Below, piece by piece: positions 47,468-60,635 of a DNA stretch of 64,000 nucleotides. A program made the position numbers and the translations under genes. The number at the start of each line of letters is the position of its first letter. Position 1 is the first letter of the stretch. This DNA is from Massilia sp. erpn (GTDB lineage Bacteria; Pseudomonadota; Gammaproteobacteria; Burkholderiales; Burkholderiaceae_D), in contig NZ_CP053748.1 in the NCBI RefSeq assembly GCF_024400215.1, forward strand, positions 5,828,001 through 5,892,000. The letters run 5' to 3'. The notes under the pieces are model-generated. The model saw nothing but the letters and a program-made list of their open reading frames with translations. It had not been told where the DNA came from and ran no database searches.

Positions 47468-48094
47468 ATGAAGCACATGCCGCACGTTTCCCTGATCACG
47501 GTCATTGAGATCATCGCGATTCTGGTCGGCGCATTTTCGGGCTTCATTGAAGCGCGCCGCAAGCGCATGGACGTCGTCGGCGTGTTCACCGTGGCCTTCA
47601 TCGCCGCTTTCGGCGGCGGCACGCTGCGCGATATCCTGCTCGACCGCCGCCCGCTGTTCTGGGTCCAGCACCAGGAATATGCGATCCTGATCTTCATCCT
47701 GGCCCTGATCGCCAATCCCCTGATCCGCACCCTGCGCCAGATCGTGTCGGAACGCCTGATCGTGATCGCCGACGCCGTGGGCCTGGGCCTGTTCGCCGTG
47801 GCCGGCGTGTCGCTGGCGCTGACGGCGAATATGCCGCTGTTCATCGCCTCGATGATGGGTGTGATTACGGGGATTTTCGGCGGCGTGCTGCGCGATATCG
47901 TCTGCAACGAGGTGCCGATGGTGTTCCGCGACGGGAAGCCGTATGCGATCTGCGCCTTCATCGGCTGCTGGCTCTACATCCTGCTGCAGCGGACCAATGT
48001 GTCCGACGATTTTGCGCTGTGGCTGAGCGCCACGGTGATCACCCTGCTGCGCCTCTTGACCTGGAAATTCGATATGCGGGTGGGCCGCCCGTAA
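47468..48094 (+). CDS. TRIC/UPF0126 family membrane channel protein
   Basis: 208-residue protein with about six to seven hydrophobic segments and the twice-repeated family motif: GVFTVAFIAAFGGGTLRDIL and GVITGIFGGVLRDIVCNEVP. Prokaryotic TRIC proteins are trimeric cation channels; ion preference is unknown. The start at 47468 (MKHMPHVSL) is preferred; the ribosome site is weak. Confidence 0.85.
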   Translation: MKHMPHVSLITVIEIIAILVGAFSGFIEARRKRMDVVGVFTVAFIAAFGGGTLRDILLDRRPLFWVQHQEYAILIFILALIANPLIRTLRQIVSERLIVIADAVGLGLFAVAGVSLALTANMPLFIASMMGVITGIFGGVLRDIVCNEVPMVFRDGKPYAICAFIGCWLYILLQRTNVSDDFALWLSATVITLLRLLTWKFDMRVGRP

Positions 48095-48127
48095 GCGCCG
48101 GGCGCCGCCCTTCCCCGTTTTGACTGC

Positions 48128-50547
<2,420 letters not shown>

Positions 50548-50625
50548 ACGATGCGAAACCCAGCCAACAAGAATGTCAACGATTTTAACATTGCCCCCTC
50601 CCCTCTGTGCACCCGCAGCAAAACC

Positions 50626-50685
50626 CACAGCCGAGCCCGTGTCCACCTTGGGGTCAGACCCCAATCGGACACGGACTCGGCTGTG
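50626..50685. repeat. REP-like long imperfect hairpin
   Basis: Nested inverted repeats about a single central base: CACAGCCGAG/CTCGGCTGTG outside, CCGTGTCC/GGACACGG in the middle and TTGGGGTC/GACCCCAA inside. It lies between divergent nadE and the acyltransferase. The inner GGGGTCAGACCCC core is reminiscent of repeats common in this family. It may be a mobile palindromic unit. Confidence 0.75.
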
Positions 50686-50723
50686 CAGCGGCGAAATGGT
50701 CGGGTTTTGCGTACAATGCGGCG

Positions 50724-51863
50724 ATGGACTATCGCACTGGGGTGATTTCGTCGCTGGCGGAGGTGGGCGAGGCGGCGTGGGATGCGCTGCTGGCCTCCCA
50801 GGAGCCGGGACGGGCGCCAAATCCTTTTCTTTCTTATGCCTTTCTGCACGCGCTGCATGAATCGGGCAGCGCTTGCGCGCAAACGGGCTGGCAGCCGCAA
50901 TTTCTCGTGCTGTGGGATGGCGATGCGCTGGCCGCGGCCATGCCGCTTTACGTGAAATCGCACTCCTACGGCGAGTATGTGTTCGACTGGGCCTGGGCTG
51001 ATGCCTATCACCGCAATGACATCGAGTACTATCCCAAGCTGCTGTCGGCGATTCCGTTCACGCCGGTGTGCGGCCCGCGCCTGCTGGCGCGCGATGCGCA
51101 AGCGCGCCAGGCGCTGCTGGCTTTTCTGCTGGAGCAACAGCAGGCGGCGGGCATGTCGTCCACCCACATCCTGTTCCCGCCCGAGGAGCAGACCGCTCTG
51201 CTCGAAGATGCGGGCTTCATGCTGCGCAGCGGCGTGCAGTTCCACTGGCTGAACCAGGACTACCCCGATTTCGAGGCCTTCCTCGTCACGCTGGAACATA
51301 AGAAGCGCAAGAATATCCGCGCCGAGCGGCGCAAGGTGCGCGAGGCCGGCGTGACGCTGCGCCAGCTGCGCGGGTCCGAGATCGGCGAGGCGGACTGGCG
51401 CTTCTTCCACCGCTGCTACACCAACACCTATGCGGAGCACCGCTCCTCGCCCTATCTGAATCTGGACTTCTTCCTGCGCATCGGCCAAGGCATGCCGCGG
51501 AATATCCTGCTGGTGCTGGCCGAACGCGCAGGCCGGCCGATCGCGGCCTCGCTGGCGATCCATACGCCGGACACGCTCTACGGCCGCTACTGGGGCGCGC
51601 TGGAGCATGTGCCCTGCCTGCATTTCGAGACGGCCTACTATCAGCCGCTGGAATTCTGCATTGCCAATGGCATCGCCGTGTTTGAAGGCGGCGCCCAGGG
51701 CGAGCATAAGATGGCACGCGGCTTCCTGCCGCAAAAGACCTGGTCAGCGCACTGGCTGGCCCACCCGGCATTTGCCGATGCCATCGAGCGCTTCCTGGCG
51801 CGCGAAAGCGGCGGCATCGACACGTATCTGGATGAGCTGAACGAGCGCAATCCGTTCAAATAG
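50724..51863 (+). CDS. GNAT/FemAB-like acyltransferase (DUF482)
   Basis: 379-residue protein of the DUF482 'peptidogalycan' family with a double GNAT fold: [79 protein letters not shown] and [19 protein letters not shown]. The substrate is not known. The start at 50724 (MDYRTGVI) is chosen to avoid the upstream hairpin. The frame is followed by a convergent DUF2164 gene. Confidence 0.85.
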   Translation: MDYRTGVISSLAEVGEAAWDALLASQEPGRAPNPFLSYAFLHALHESGSACAQTGWQPQFLVLWDGDALAAAMPLYVKSHSYGEYVFDWAWADAYHRNDIEYYPKLLSAIPFTPVCGPRLLARDAQARQALLAFLLEQQQAAGMSSTHILFPPEEQTALLEDAGFMLRSGVQFHWLNQDYPDFEAFLVTLEHKKRKNIRAERRKVREAGVTLRQLRGSEIGEADWRFFHRCYTNTYAEHRSSPYLNLDFFLRIGQGMPRNILLVLAERAGRPIAASLAIHTPDTLYGRYWGALEHVPCLHFETAYYQPLEFCIANGIAVFEGGAQGEHKMARGFLPQKTWSAHWLAHPAFADAIERFLARESGGIDTYLDELNERNPFK

Positions 51864-51869
51864 GCCGTC

Positions 51870-52124
51870 TTAGCGCTTTTTCTGCCAATAGGGGAATTCG
51901 GTTTCGTAGCAGGTATGCTCGATCTCGGCGATCTTGTCCTGCATCGCAGCCTGCGCATCCTGGATCGCCTGGTTGTAGACGGACGGACCGATTTCGCGCA
52001 GGCAGAAATCGAGCAGCATACGCGCTTTCAGGCCGCCCATTTCCTCGTCCATGTTTTCGCCGCAGTAGCGCTGCAGGGATGAAATCAGGCGTTCTTCCAC
52101 TTCCTTGCTTAGTTTAATGGCCAT
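51870..52124 (-). CDS. DUF2164 family protein
   Basis: 84-residue protein (MAIKLSKEVEERLISSLQRY, LLDFCLREIGPSVYNQAIQ) of the DUF2164 family. The first ten residues resemble a ribbon-helix-helix DNA-binding start. It is convergent with the acyltransferase, six bases apart. Function unknown. Confidence 0.8.
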   Translation of the reverse strand: MAIKLSKEVEERLISSLQRYCGENMDEEMGGLKARMLLDFCLREIGPSVYNQAIQDAQAAMQDKIAEIEHTCYETEFPYWQKKR

Positions 52125-52146
52125 CTGGCTTCTCTCTAGATATAAA

Positions 52147-52168
52147 AAAGGCACCTCGCGGTGCCTTT
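52147..52168 (-). terminator. terminator after ppa
   Basis: Stem AAAGGCACC/GGTGCCTTT with TCGC loop; minus-strand U-run follows. Placed 23 bases after the ppa stop. Confidence 0.85.
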
Positions 52169-52190
52169 GACTGAATCGCCGCGAAAGCGC

Positions 52191-52733
52191 TTAGCCTTCC
52201 GGATTTTCTTTCTTGTACTGCTCAACGCCGTGCAGGATTTCGGCTTTGGCTTCTTCTGGACCGAACCAGCCGTCCACTTTCACCCACTTGCCTGGCTCCA
52301 GGTCTTTGTAGTGCTCGAAGAAGTGCTGGATCTGCTGCAGACGCAGGTCTTGCAGGTCTTCCGGTTTCTGCCAGTGTTTGTAGATTGGCAGGACTTTATC
52401 GACTGGCACGGCCAGCACTTTAGCGTCTTCACCGGATTCGTCGGTCATTTTCAGCACGCCGATGGCGCGGCAACGCACCACCACGCCTGGGATCAGCGGG
52501 AACGGGGTGATGACCAGCACGTCGACCGGATCGCCGTCGTTGGACAGGGTGTTCGGCACATAGCCGTAGTTGCACGGATAATGCATCGCGGTGCCCATGA
52601 AGCGGTCCACGAAGATGGCGCCGGATTCCTTGTCAACTTCATATTTGATCGGATCGGCATTCATCGGGATTTCGATGATGACGTTGAAATCGTTCGGCAG
52701 GTCGCGGCCGGACGGCACTTTATTCAAACTCAT
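52191..52733 (-). CDS. ppa: inorganic pyrophosphatase, family I
   Basis: 180-residue cytoplasmic enzyme that hydrolyses pyrophosphate with Mg2+. The active site includes [37 protein letters not shown] (family signature with DxDPxD) and DEDAKVL-type region [14 protein letters not shown]. The start at 52733 gives standard length. Confidence 0.96.
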   Translation of the reverse strand: MSLNKVPSGRDLPNDFNVIIEIPMNADPIKYEVDKESGAIFVDRFMGTAMHYPCNYGYVPNTLSNDGDPVDVLVITPFPLIPGVVVRCRAIGVLKMTDESGEDAKVLAVPVDKVLPIYKHWQKPEDLQDLRLQQIQHFFEHYKDLEPGKWVKVDGWFGPEEAKAEILHGVEQYKKENPEG

Positions 52734-52895
52734 GATTTTCCTCGTTAATACTTTTGAATTGTCTAACCGCGACATTATAGCGAAGTGCCGCCCGCTTGTG
52801 CGGCGCAGCAGCTTGAATCGGGCGCCAAATGCAGCGCTGCAAGGCTGGCACGCGGCAGCGGCGTACAATGGAAATTCACGCAAACAGGTGTTCCC

Positions 52896-53117
52896 ATGAT
52901 TCCCGACCAGCCCCTCCCCCCTGACGACTTCGACCTCCCCCCGGAGGGCGAAGCCGAATACGACGCCTGGTTCCGCGCCCAGGTCGAAGCTGCGATCGCC
53001 GAAGCCGACGATCCCAACTGCGAGTGGATTCCGAACGAAGTGATTTTGCAAGAAAACGCCATCCTGCGCGCCGAGCTGGAAGCGATGATTGAAGCGCAAA
53101 AAAAGCACAAGAAATAA
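52896..53117 (+). CDS. type II antitoxin, ParD/RelB-like
   Basis: 73-residue acidic protein ([40 protein letters not shown]) with a basic C-terminus. Its stop overlaps the start of the RelE/ParE-type toxin (TAATG). Its middle part is like the helix pairs of such antitoxins. The family call rests on position and size. Confidence 0.75.
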   Translation: MIPDQPLPPDDFDLPPEGEAEYDAWFRAQVEAAIAEADDPNCEWIPNEVILQENAILRAELEAMIEAQKKHKK

Positions 53118-53413
53118 TGCGCCTGATCTGGACCGAGCTCGCAAGCCGGGCCAAGAACTCAGCGATTCGCCGCCTCGCGCGGCTGAATGCCACGGCAGCT
53201 CAGCGCCAACTGAATGAAATCGAGCAGCAGGCCAATCTACTGGCACTTTACCCAGCTATGGGCAAAGCGGGACGTATTCCCGGCACCAGGGAACTGGTGG
53301 TCAGCCGAACGCCATATATCCTCATCTACCGTGTAAGCCAAGCCGCAATGGCCGTCGAAATACTACGGCTATTGCATACATCCAAGCTGCGGCCTGTCCG
53401 CGACAAGAAATAA
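53117..53413 (+). CDS. RelE/ParE-family toxin
   Basis: 98-residue toxin: [38 protein letters not shown] and a basic tail (KLRPVRDKK). The GTRELVV and YILIYRV strands are hallmarks of ParE/RelE toxins; gyrase versus ribosome targeting cannot be told. It overlaps the antitoxin by one base and is followed by a terminator shared with the hem operon. Confidence 0.88.
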   Translation: MRLIWTELASRAKNSAIRRLARLNATAAQRQLNEIEQQANLLALYPAMGKAGRIPGTRELVVSRTPYILIYRVSQAAMAVEILRLLHTSKLRPVRDKK

Positions 53414-53437
53414 AAAGCCCGCTGGGCAGCGGGCTTT
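53414..53437. terminator. bidirectional terminator between toxin and hemY
   Basis: Stem AAAGCCCGCT/AGCGGGCTTT, four-base loop GGGC, preceded by A-run. It serves both convergent genes. Confidence 0.85.
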
Positions 53438-53447
53438 CGGATACAGC

Positions 53448-54644
53448 TTAGAGGATGGTGGCCAGGGCGCACTGACGGTAGTGGTTGGCGGCTTCCTCGG
53501 GCTGCTGCAGGGCTTCATGCAGCTGGGCCAGTTTGAGGTGGGCTTCGCGCACCATTTGCGGGCCGTCGGCGTCGGACAGGGCTTGCTCCAGATAGCGCTG
53601 GGCTTTGCCCCACAGCTTCTGCTTCAGACACAGGGAACCCAGGGTCAGCGCCAGCTCAGGCTCGGTGGGACGGGCCTGCATCCAGCGTTCGCAATGCTCG
53701 ATCTGCGCCAGCAGCGCGGCCGATGCGGCCGGCGCTGCCGCTTCGCGGTAGGCGCGCACAATCCGCTCGTCCCAGTTCGCAGCCAGCGCTTCCTCGGCCA
53801 CCTGGCGCGCATCGTCGTGCAGGCCGCGCGCATTCAGGGCGGTGGCGGCACGGCAGGCGATATACGGCTTGAGGCGGTCGGCGCTTGGAATCGAGGCCCA
53901 GACGCGGCGGATCGATTCGGCGTCGTGCGATTTGTCCGACAGCAGATCGTCATACGCCAGTTCGCGCAGGCGGGCCGACAGCGCAGGATGCAGTGCCTTG
54001 TGCTTGTCCAGCGAGCGCACCAGGCGCAGCACTTCGGGCCAGTTCTTGGCCTGCTGCTGGGCCTTGAGCGACCATTGCAGCGCATGGATATGGCGCGTGC
54101 CGCTGGCGTTCAGTTCGCGCACCGCCTCCAGCGCCGCTTCCGGCTTGTGGTCGTCCACCAGCAGCTCGGTGGCCGTCATCAGGCGCGCCGTCTTCATGCT
54201 GTTGTCGTCCTGGATGCGGGCCAGCCAGCTGTCGCGGCGGGAATGCTGCTGCATGCGGTGGGCGGCGCGGGCGCCGATCAGGGCTGCCACGCCGGCGTTT
54301 TCCGGCAGGTCGGCGGCGCGCAGCGCGGCTTTTTCGGCATGGCCAAAACGGCCTTCAAACAGGGCTTTAAGCGCGTCGCGCAGACCCTTGTTGCCGTCGC
54401 GCTCACGCTTTTGCTGGCGATAGGCGGCCACGCGGCCCGGCATCTTCATCGTGGCGCGCAGCGCGCGCAGCGCCACATACAGCACGGCGAATGCCAGCAG
54501 TTCGAGCACAACGAAGAAGTTGAGCGAGAGGTCGATGCGGTACGGCGGGTAGAACAGCACCACATTGCCCGGATTGAAGCGCGCCGTCACGGCGATACCG
54601 ATGGCCGCGGCCATCAAAGCGAGTAACCAGAAGAATAGACGCAT
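53448..54644 (-). CDS. hemY: HemY protein, haem-operon TPR membrane protein
   Basis: 398-residue protein with two N-terminal membrane helices (FFWLLALMAAAIGIAVTAR, LSLNFFVVLELLAFAVLYVA) and a TPR-rich remainder (EYELALTLGSLCLKQKLWG-like repeats near the end, such as LALTLGSLCLKQKLWGKAQR). In E. coli HemY lies in the same position with unclear function. It is last in the hemC-hemD-hemX-hemY operon and begins four bases after hemX. Confidence 0.9.
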   Translation of the reverse strand: MRLFFWLLALMAAAIGIAVTARFNPGNVVLFYPPYRIDLSLNFFVVLELLAFAVLYVALRALRATMKMPGRVAAYRQQKRERDGNKGLRDALKALFEGRFGHAEKAALRAADLPENAGVAALIGARAAHRMQQHSRRDSWLARIQDDNSMKTARLMTATELLVDDHKPEAALEAVRELNASGTRHIHALQWSLKAQQQAKNWPEVLRLVRSLDKHKALHPALSARLRELAYDDLLSDKSHDAESIRRVWASIPSADRLKPYIACRAATALNARGLHDDARQVAEEALAANWDERIVRAYREAAAPAASAALLAQIEHCERWMQARPTEPELALTLGSLCLKQKLWGKAQRYLEQALSDADGPQMVREAHLKLAQLHEALQQPEEAANHYRQCALATIL

Positions 54645-54647
54645 GGC

Positions 54648-55880
54648 TTATGGCTTCGCTTTGTAATTGCGCACGGCGTTCAGGCTGTCGGCCAGCGTCG
54701 GCATTTCGATCGACAGATTGCTGCCCTGGACCTGGCGCAGCAAGGCTTGCACGGTCTGGGTCTGCTTGGCGCGGGTGTCGAAATACTTGTGCAGCGATTC
54801 CTGTGCTGCCAGCAGGTCGGCGCGGAAGGCCGCTTCGTTGCGCGACAGCAGGGCCATGCGCGCATTCAGCAGGCGCAGTTTCAGATTCTCGCGCAGGAAG
54901 TAAGCCTGGGTCGGCGACAGCATCAGCGCGTCCGGCGTTTCGATGCTGCGCACGCGGATCAGCTGGCGCACATCGGTCCACATCTCGCCGGTCCACTCGC
55001 CCCATACGCCCTGCGCTTTTTGCAGCAATGTCGGCTCTTCCACCGGCTCCGGCACGCTGGCGCCCTTGCCTGCCTTGCCGTGGGCGGCTTTGGCTGCCGG
55101 CTTAGCGGCCACCTTCCTCTCCGGCGGCGCGGGCAGGGTCGGCTTCTCGTCCGACAGCATGGGCAGGGTGTCGATCTGGGCGATGACGTTATCCAGGCGC
55201 ACGGCCAGGCCCACCGAATCCACGCTCGGCAGGGCTTTCAGCTTTTCCGTGTCCTTGGCGATGGCGCGGCGGATGGTGATGAATTGCGGCTTGTCGGAGC
55301 GCGACAGGCTACGGTCGGCATTTTGCAGCGCGATCAGCGCGCCCGGCACATTGCCGGCCAGCTGCAGCTGCTGGCTGGCGGTGGACAGCACTTGCTCGAT
55401 CTCGGCCAGCGCCCACTCGTCGCGGTTCTTCGACAGATCCTGGTAAAGCTGCTCCAGCGCCAGCTGCTGGCTTTGCGCTTCCAGCTGGCGGCCTTCCAGC
55501 AGGCCGGCCTTGATCTGCAATTCCTTGGTCGATTCCTGCACCGAGCGCACCAGCTGGCCGGTCTCCACATTGGAGGCATCGCTCTTTTGCAGGCGGCGCG
55601 CCAGCTCTTCGCGCAGGCCGCGGATCTGCTTGTGCGATGACCAGGCTTGCGCGGCCAGCAAAATGGCCAGCGGCAGCACGGCAAACGCCAGGCGGCGCTG
55701 CCAGATTTCGGTGGAGGACGGGCCGGCCGCCGGCGTTGGCGCGGCGGGCGGTGGTACAGGCGGCAGCGGCGGAGCACCGGCGGCGGCCGTGGCTTGCGCG
55801 TCCACGGTGGCTTGCGGCGCCGCGTCGGCTGCCTGCTTGGCTGGATCGGGTAAGGTAGGCAATTCGTTCATGGTCGTCAT
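54648..55880 (-). CDS. hemX: HemX, membrane protein of haem operon
   Basis: 410-residue protein with an Ala/Pro-rich N-terminus, one membrane helix (RLAFAVLPLAILLAAQAW, about 80-97), a coiled coil and an HemX domain (LALEQLYQDLSKNRDEWALA, YFLRENLKLRLLNARMALLS). It is often annotated as a uroporphyrin methyltransferase, but no SAM domain is seen. Its ATG overlaps the hemD stop (ATGA). Confidence 0.9.
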   Translation of the reverse strand: MTTMNELPTLPDPAKQAADAAPQATVDAQATAAAGAPPLPPVPPPAAPTPAAGPSSTEIWQRRLAFAVLPLAILLAAQAWSSHKQIRGLREELARRLQKSDASNVETGQLVRSVQESTKELQIKAGLLEGRQLEAQSQQLALEQLYQDLSKNRDEWALAEIEQVLSTASQQLQLAGNVPGALIALQNADRSLSRSDKPQFITIRRAIAKDTEKLKALPSVDSVGLAVRLDNVIAQIDTLPMLSDEKPTLPAPPERKVAAKPAAKAAHGKAGKGASVPEPVEEPTLLQKAQGVWGEWTGEMWTDVRQLIRVRSIETPDALMLSPTQAYFLRENLKLRLLNARMALLSRNEAAFRADLLAAQESLHKYFDTRAKQTQTVQALLRQVQGSNLSIEMPTLADSLNAVRNYKAKP

Positions 55881-56638
55881 TGTAACGCGGCGAGCAAGCG
55901 CTCGTCGCCTGATCCTGTGAGCGTGACCCGGTGACAGCCTAGGGAATGGGCCGACTCGGCAATCCGGGCATGGGGCACGATCAAGTGTTGTTGTTGCATC
56001 TTTGCAACACCGGCATCCCCCTCGGCTTCGGCCACCAGCGCCAGCAGGCCGCGCAGGGCCTCCGAGCTGGTGATGAACCAATCGTTGGGCCGGGCCAGCA
56101 GCGTGCGCAGGCGCGCCGCCAGGGCCGCATCGAGCCGCGGCACGCTGCGGCGGTAGGCCGCCACGAAGTGGACCTCGACGCCGGCGGCGCGTAAGCCATC
56201 GGCCATCAGTTCGCGCCCGCTTTCGCCGCGCACGATCAGCACGCGCTTGCCGCGCAGGGCCGCCAGGTCCAAGGTTTGCAGCAGGTGTTCGGAATCGCTG
56301 AATTCCGCCTCGGCCGAACTCACGATATGCGCCTTATCCGGCGTGATGCCGTGGGCGGCCAGCGCCAGCCGGCTGCCCTCCCCCAGCACGGCCAGGGTCA
56401 CGCCGGCCGGCCAGGCCGCGATATGGGCGAAGGCGGCGTCGATGGCGTTGGGCGAGACGAAGAACACCATGGCATACGCGGCCAGGTCGGCCAGCGCGGC
56501 CTGCAGCGGCGCGGCATCGGCCAGCGGCGCGATCTCCAGCAGCGGCAGCACCTCGACCGGACGGCCGAGCGCCGCCACGCGCTCAGCCAGCGGCTGCGCT
56601 TGCGCCAGGGGGCGGGTGATGATGACGGTGTCAGGCAT
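55877..56638 (-). CDS. hemD: uroporphyrinogen-III synthase
   Basis: 253-residue enzyme that closes hydroxymethylbilane to uroporphyrinogen III with ring-D inversion. [54 protein letters not shown] and [16 protein letters not shown] match the family. The start at 56638 overlaps the hemC end by eight bases. Confidence 0.92.
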   Translation of the reverse strand: MPDTVIITRPLAQAQPLAERVAALGRPVEVLPLLEIAPLADAAPLQAALADLAAYAMVFFVSPNAIDAAFAHIAAWPAGVTLAVLGEGSRLALAAHGITPDKAHIVSSAEAEFSDSEHLLQTLDLAALRGKRVLIVRGESGRELMADGLRAAGVEVHFVAAYRRSVPRLDAALAARLRTLLARPNDWFITSSEALRGLLALVAEAEGDAGVAKMQQQHLIVPHARIAESAHSLGCHRVTLTGSGDERLLAALQ

Positions 56639-57668
56639 CCGGGCTGGCGGCAGCCGCATCGGCCAGGCAGACCGACAGGATGTCGACCGCATCCTGCTGG
56701 CGCAGCAGTTCCGATACTGCCACGCCCAGCGCCTCGGCATCGGCGGCGGCGCCGCGCACTTCGGCGGCGGCCATGCGCTTGCCGTCCGGCGTGGCGACCA
56801 TGGCGCGCAGGTGCATGTCGGCGCCGGTCACGGTGGCGTAAGCGGCCAGCGGCACCTGACAGCTGCCGCCGAAGACCTTGGACACCTTGCGTTCGGCCGC
56901 CACGGCCTGCGCGGTCGGCAGGTGGTTCAAGGGCGCCAGCAGCGACAGCAGGTCCAGTCCATCCTTACGCTCGGCGATTTCGATGGCCATGGCGCCCTGC
57001 CCTGCGGCAGGCAGGCTGGTGGCCGGGTCCAGCACGGCGCGGATGCGCTGCTCCAGGCCCAGGCGTTTCAGGCCGGCGGCGGCCAGGATGATGGCGGCGT
57101 AATCGCCGCGGTCCAGTTTCGCCAGACGGGTGTCCAGATTGCCGCGCAGCGGCTTGATCACCAGATGCGGGTAGCGCGCCGCGATCAGCGACTGGCGGCG
57201 CAGGCTGCTGGTGCCGACGATGGCGCCGGCCGGCAGCGCATCCAGCGAAGCGTAATCGCTGGAGACGAAGGCGTCGCGCGGGTCTTCACGTTCCAGCACG
57301 GCGGCCAGGGCGAAGCCTTCGGGCAGCTCCATCGGCACATCCTTGAGCGAATGCACGGCCAGATCGGCGCGGCCGTCGGCCATCGCCACTTCCAGTTCCT
57401 TGACGAACAGACCCTTGCCGCCGACCTTGGACAGGGTGCGGTCGAGAATTTGATCGCCGCGCGTCGTCATTCCCAGAATTTCGACGCTGCACTGCGGATA
57501 TAATAAAGACAAGCGCGCGCGGACATGCTCGGCCTGCCACATGGCGAGCCGGCTTTCGCGCGAGGCGATCACCAATCTGGACGGGATCTGTTGGGCCAAT
57601 TCGGATGTTTTCAAAACTGTTCTTTCGCTGTTGCTGACGCTCACCGGCGTTGGCCAGTTACGGTGCAT
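56631..57668 (-). CDS. hemC: hydroxymethylbilane synthase
   Basis: 345-residue porphobilinogen deaminase. The dipyrromethane cofactor Cys is in [13 protein letters not shown]; other family parts are [37 protein letters not shown] and [10 protein letters not shown]. The N-terminus is about twenty residues longer than usual; a start nearer [11 protein letters not shown] would also be possible. First gene of the hem operon, divergent from ppc. Confidence 0.95.
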   Translation of the reverse strand: MHRNWPTPVSVSNSERTVLKTSELAQQIPSRLVIASRESRLAMWQAEHVRARLSLLYPQCSVEILGMTTRGDQILDRTLSKVGGKGLFVKELEVAMADGRADLAVHSLKDVPMELPEGFALAAVLEREDPRDAFVSSDYASLDALPAGAIVGTSSLRRQSLIAARYPHLVIKPLRGNLDTRLAKLDRGDYAAIILAAAGLKRLGLEQRIRAVLDPATSLPAAGQGAMAIEIAERKDGLDLLSLLAPLNHLPTAQAVAAERKVSKVFGGSCQVPLAAYATVTGADMHLRAMVATPDGKRMAAAEVRGAAADAEALGVAVSELLRQQDAVDILSVCLADAAAASPDA

Positions 57669-57762
57669 GTTTTAAGACTATAAATTTTAGCATGCGCTTC
57701 CCCTTGCAGCCGTGGCCAAAAGCCTTTGCACCGACATACATCATCTTTGTGACTCATCAATT

Positions 57763-60579
57763 ATGGTAAAACAAGCTAGTGCAACCGACGAACAAGCCGG
57801 CGCCGATAAAGACGCGCCATTGAAAGAAGATATCCGCCTGCTGGGCCGCCTGCTCGGCGACATCTTGCGGGAGCAGGAAGGCGAAGAGGTATTCGCCGTG
57901 GTCGAGACCATCCGCCAGACCGCCGTGCGCTTCCGCCGTGAAGCCGACGCCGGCGCCGCCAAGGAACTGGACGGCATGCTCAAGATCCTCACCAAGGAGC
58001 AGACCATTTCGGTGGTGCGCGCCTTTTCCTACTTCTCCCATCTGGCCAATATCGCTGAAGACCAGCACCACATCCGCCGCCGCCGCGCCCACCTGCTGGC
58101 CGGCTCCACGCCGCAGCGTGGCAGCATCGGCCATGCCCTGTGCAGGTTGAAGGAGGCGGGCGTGGGCGAGGACACCATCAAGGGCTTCTTCCAGGACGCC
58201 CTGATTGCCCCCGTGCTGACGGCCCACCCCACCGAAGTGCAGCGCAAATCCATCCTCGACGCGGAACACGATATCGCCCGCCTGCTGGCCGAGCGCGACC
58301 TGCCACTGACGCCGAAGGAACGCGCCGCCAACCAGCATATGCTGCGCGCCCGCGTCGCCACGCTGTGGCAGACCCGCATGCTGCGCTACTCCAAGCTGAC
58401 CGTGGCCGACGAGATCGAGAACGCCCTTTCCTACTATCGCATCACCTTCCTGCGCGAACTGCCCGCCCTGTATGACGATATCGAGGCCGACATCGCCGGC
58501 CAGTACGGCACGCCGGAAACGCCGATCGATGCGCCTTATGTGCAGATGGGCAGCTGGATCGGCGGCGACCGCGACGGCAATCCGAACGTGAACGCCGGCA
58601 CCATGCGCCACGCGCTGGAGCGCCAGGCCACCACCATCATGGACTTTTACCTGGACGAGGCCCACGCCCTGGGCGCCGAGCTGTCCGTCTCGACCCTGAT
58701 GGTAGCCTGCAGCCCCGCGCTGCAGGTGCTGGCCGACACCTCGCCCGACACCTCGGACCACCGCTCCGACGAGCCTTACCGCCGCGCCCTGATCGGCATC
58801 TATGCGCGCCTGGCCAGCACGGCGCGCGAACTGGGCGCCACCAATATCCTGCGCAAGGAAGTGGGCCACGCCGAGCCGTATGCCAGCCCGGCCGCCTTCT
58901 CGGCCGACCTGCAGGTGCTGATCGATTCGCTGGACGCCAACCACGGCAGCGCCCTGGCCCGTCCGCGCCTGACCACGCTGAAGCGCGCCGCCGATATCTT
59001 CGGCTTCCACCTCGCCTCGCTGGACATGCGCCAGAGTTCCGACATCCACGAGCGCGTGCTGGCCGAGCTGTTCGCCAAGGCCGGCGTGCAGGCCGACTAC
59101 GCGGCGCTCGATGAAGACGCCAAGGTCAAGCTGCTGCTGGCCGAGCTGGCGCAATCGCGCCTGCTGTTCTCGCCCTATATCGAATACTCGGCCGAAACCG
59201 ATTCCGAACTGACCATCCTGCGCGCGGCGCGCGAGATCCGTCAGCGCTACGGCGCGCGCGCCATCCGCAACTACATCATCTCGCACACGGAAACCGTGTC
59301 CGACCTGCTGGAAGTGCTGGTGCTGCAGCAGGAAACCGGCCTGCTGCGCCGTGGCGCCGATGGCGAGAGCACGCTGGACCTGATGGTGATCCCGCTGTTC
59401 GAAACCATTCCCGACCTGCAGCGCGCGGCCGGCATCATGGAAAGCGTGATGGCCCTGCCGCTGGTGAAACAGCTGATCGCCAAACAGGGCCAGATCCAGG
59501 AAGTGATGCTGGGCTATTCCGATTCCAACAAGGACGGCGGCTTCCTCACCTCCAACTGGGAGTTGTACAAGGCCGAGGTCAGCCTGGTCGACATCTTCGC
59601 CAAGGCCGGCATCAAGCTGCGCCTCTTCCATGGCCGCGGCGGCACCGTCGGCCGCGGCGGCGGTCCAAGCTATGAGGCCATCCTGGCCCAGCCCAAGGGC
59701 ACGGTGAACGGGCAGATTCGCCTGACGGAACAGGGCGAGATCATCGCCTCCAAGTTCTCCAACGCCGAAATCGGCCGCCGCAACCTGGAGCTGCTGGTAG
59801 CCGCCACGCTGGAAGCAAGTCTGACCCCGCTCGCCTCGGACGAGGGCCAGAAGACCCAATTGGCGCGCTTCGAAAGCGTGATGGGCGAGATTTCCGGCCT
59901 GGCCTACAAGGCTTACCGCAACCTGGTGTACGAAACCCCGGGCTTCACCGACTACTTCTTCGCCGCCACGCCGATCGCCGAAATCGCGGAACTGAACCTC
60001 GGTTCACGCCCCGCCTCGCGCAAATCGACCAAGCGCATCGAAGACTTGCGCGCCATTCCCTGGGGCTTCTCCTGGGGCCAATGCCGCCTGCTGCTGCCGG
60101 GCTGGTATGGCTTCGGCAGCGCCGTGGGCGGCTGGATGGCGGCGGGCAAGCGCGAAGAGCGCCTGGCCCAGCTGCGCGATATGGTGCAGCATTGGCCTTT
60201 CTTCGCCACCCTGCTGTCGAATATGGACATGGTGCTGGCCAAGACCGACCTGGCGATCGCCTCGCGCTACGCCGAGCTGGTGGCGGACAAGGAACTGCGC
60301 GAGCGCATCTTCAAGCGCATCACCGAGGAATATGCGCTCACGCTGGAATGCCTGGAAGCGATCACCGGCGCGCGCGAACGCCTGGCCGGCAATCCGCTGC
60401 TGGCGCGTTCCATCACCAACCGCTTCCCCTACCTCGATCCACTCAACCACCTGCAGGTTGAGCTGATCAAGCGCCGCCGCGCCCTCAGCGCGGAATCGGA
60501 TCTGGCGGACCCGCGCGTACACCGCGGCATCCACCTGTCCATCAATGGCGTGGCCGCAGGCCTGCGCAACACGGGCTAA
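57763..60579 (+). CDS. ppc: phosphoenolpyruvate carboxylase
   Basis: 938-residue enzyme that makes oxaloacetate from phosphoenolpyruvate and bicarbonate. Catalytic motifs: [47 protein letters not shown], and the conserved C-terminal RNTG. ATG at 57763 is preferred; an upstream GTG at 57712 would add 17 residues. Followed by a strong terminator. Confidence 0.97.
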   Translation: MVKQASATDEQAGADKDAPLKEDIRLLGRLLGDILREQEGEEVFAVVETIRQTAVRFRREADAGAAKELDGMLKILTKEQTISVVRAFSYFSHLANIAEDQHHIRRRRAHLLAGSTPQRGSIGHALCRLKEAGVGEDTIKGFFQDALIAPVLTAHPTEVQRKSILDAEHDIARLLAERDLPLTPKERAANQHMLRARVATLWQTRMLRYSKLTVADEIENALSYYRITFLRELPALYDDIEADIAGQYGTPETPIDAPYVQMGSWIGGDRDGNPNVNAGTMRHALERQATTIMDFYLDEAHALGAELSVSTLMVACSPALQVLADTSPDTSDHRSDEPYRRALIGIYARLASTARELGATNILRKEVGHAEPYASPAAFSADLQVLIDSLDANHGSALARPRLTTLKRAADIFGFHLASLDMRQSSDIHERVLAELFAKAGVQADYAALDEDAKVKLLLAELAQSRLLFSPYIEYSAETDSELTILRAAREIRQRYGARAIRNYIISHTETVSDLLEVLVLQQETGLLRRGADGESTLDLMVIPLFETIPDLQRAAGIMESVMALPLVKQLIAKQGQIQEVMLGYSDSNKDGGFLTSNWELYKAEVSLVDIFAKAGIKLRLFHGRGGTVGRGGGPSYEAILAQPKGTVNGQIRLTEQGEIIASKFSNAEIGRRNLELLVAATLEASLTPLASDEGQKTQLARFESVMGEISGLAYKAYRNLVYETPGFTDYFFAATPIAEIAELNLGSRPASRKSTKRIEDLRAIPWGFSWGQCRLLLPGWYGFGSAVGGWMAAGKREERLAQLRDMVQHWPFFATLLSNMDMVLAKTDLAIASRYAELVADKELRERIFKRITEEYALTLECLEAITGARERLAGNPLLARSITNRFPYLDPLNHLQVELIKRRRALSAESDLADPRVHRGIHLSINGVAAGLRNTG

Positions 60580-60597
60580 CGGCCAAAGAAGCGGCAA

Positions 60598-60635
60598 GAC
60601 GCCGTCCGCGCCAGTATGGGCGGACGGCGTTTTTC
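60598..60635 (+). terminator. rho-independent terminator after ppc
   Basis: Stem ACGCCGTCCGC/GCGGACGGCGT with ten-base loop and T-run, 19 bases after the stop. Confidence 0.9.
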
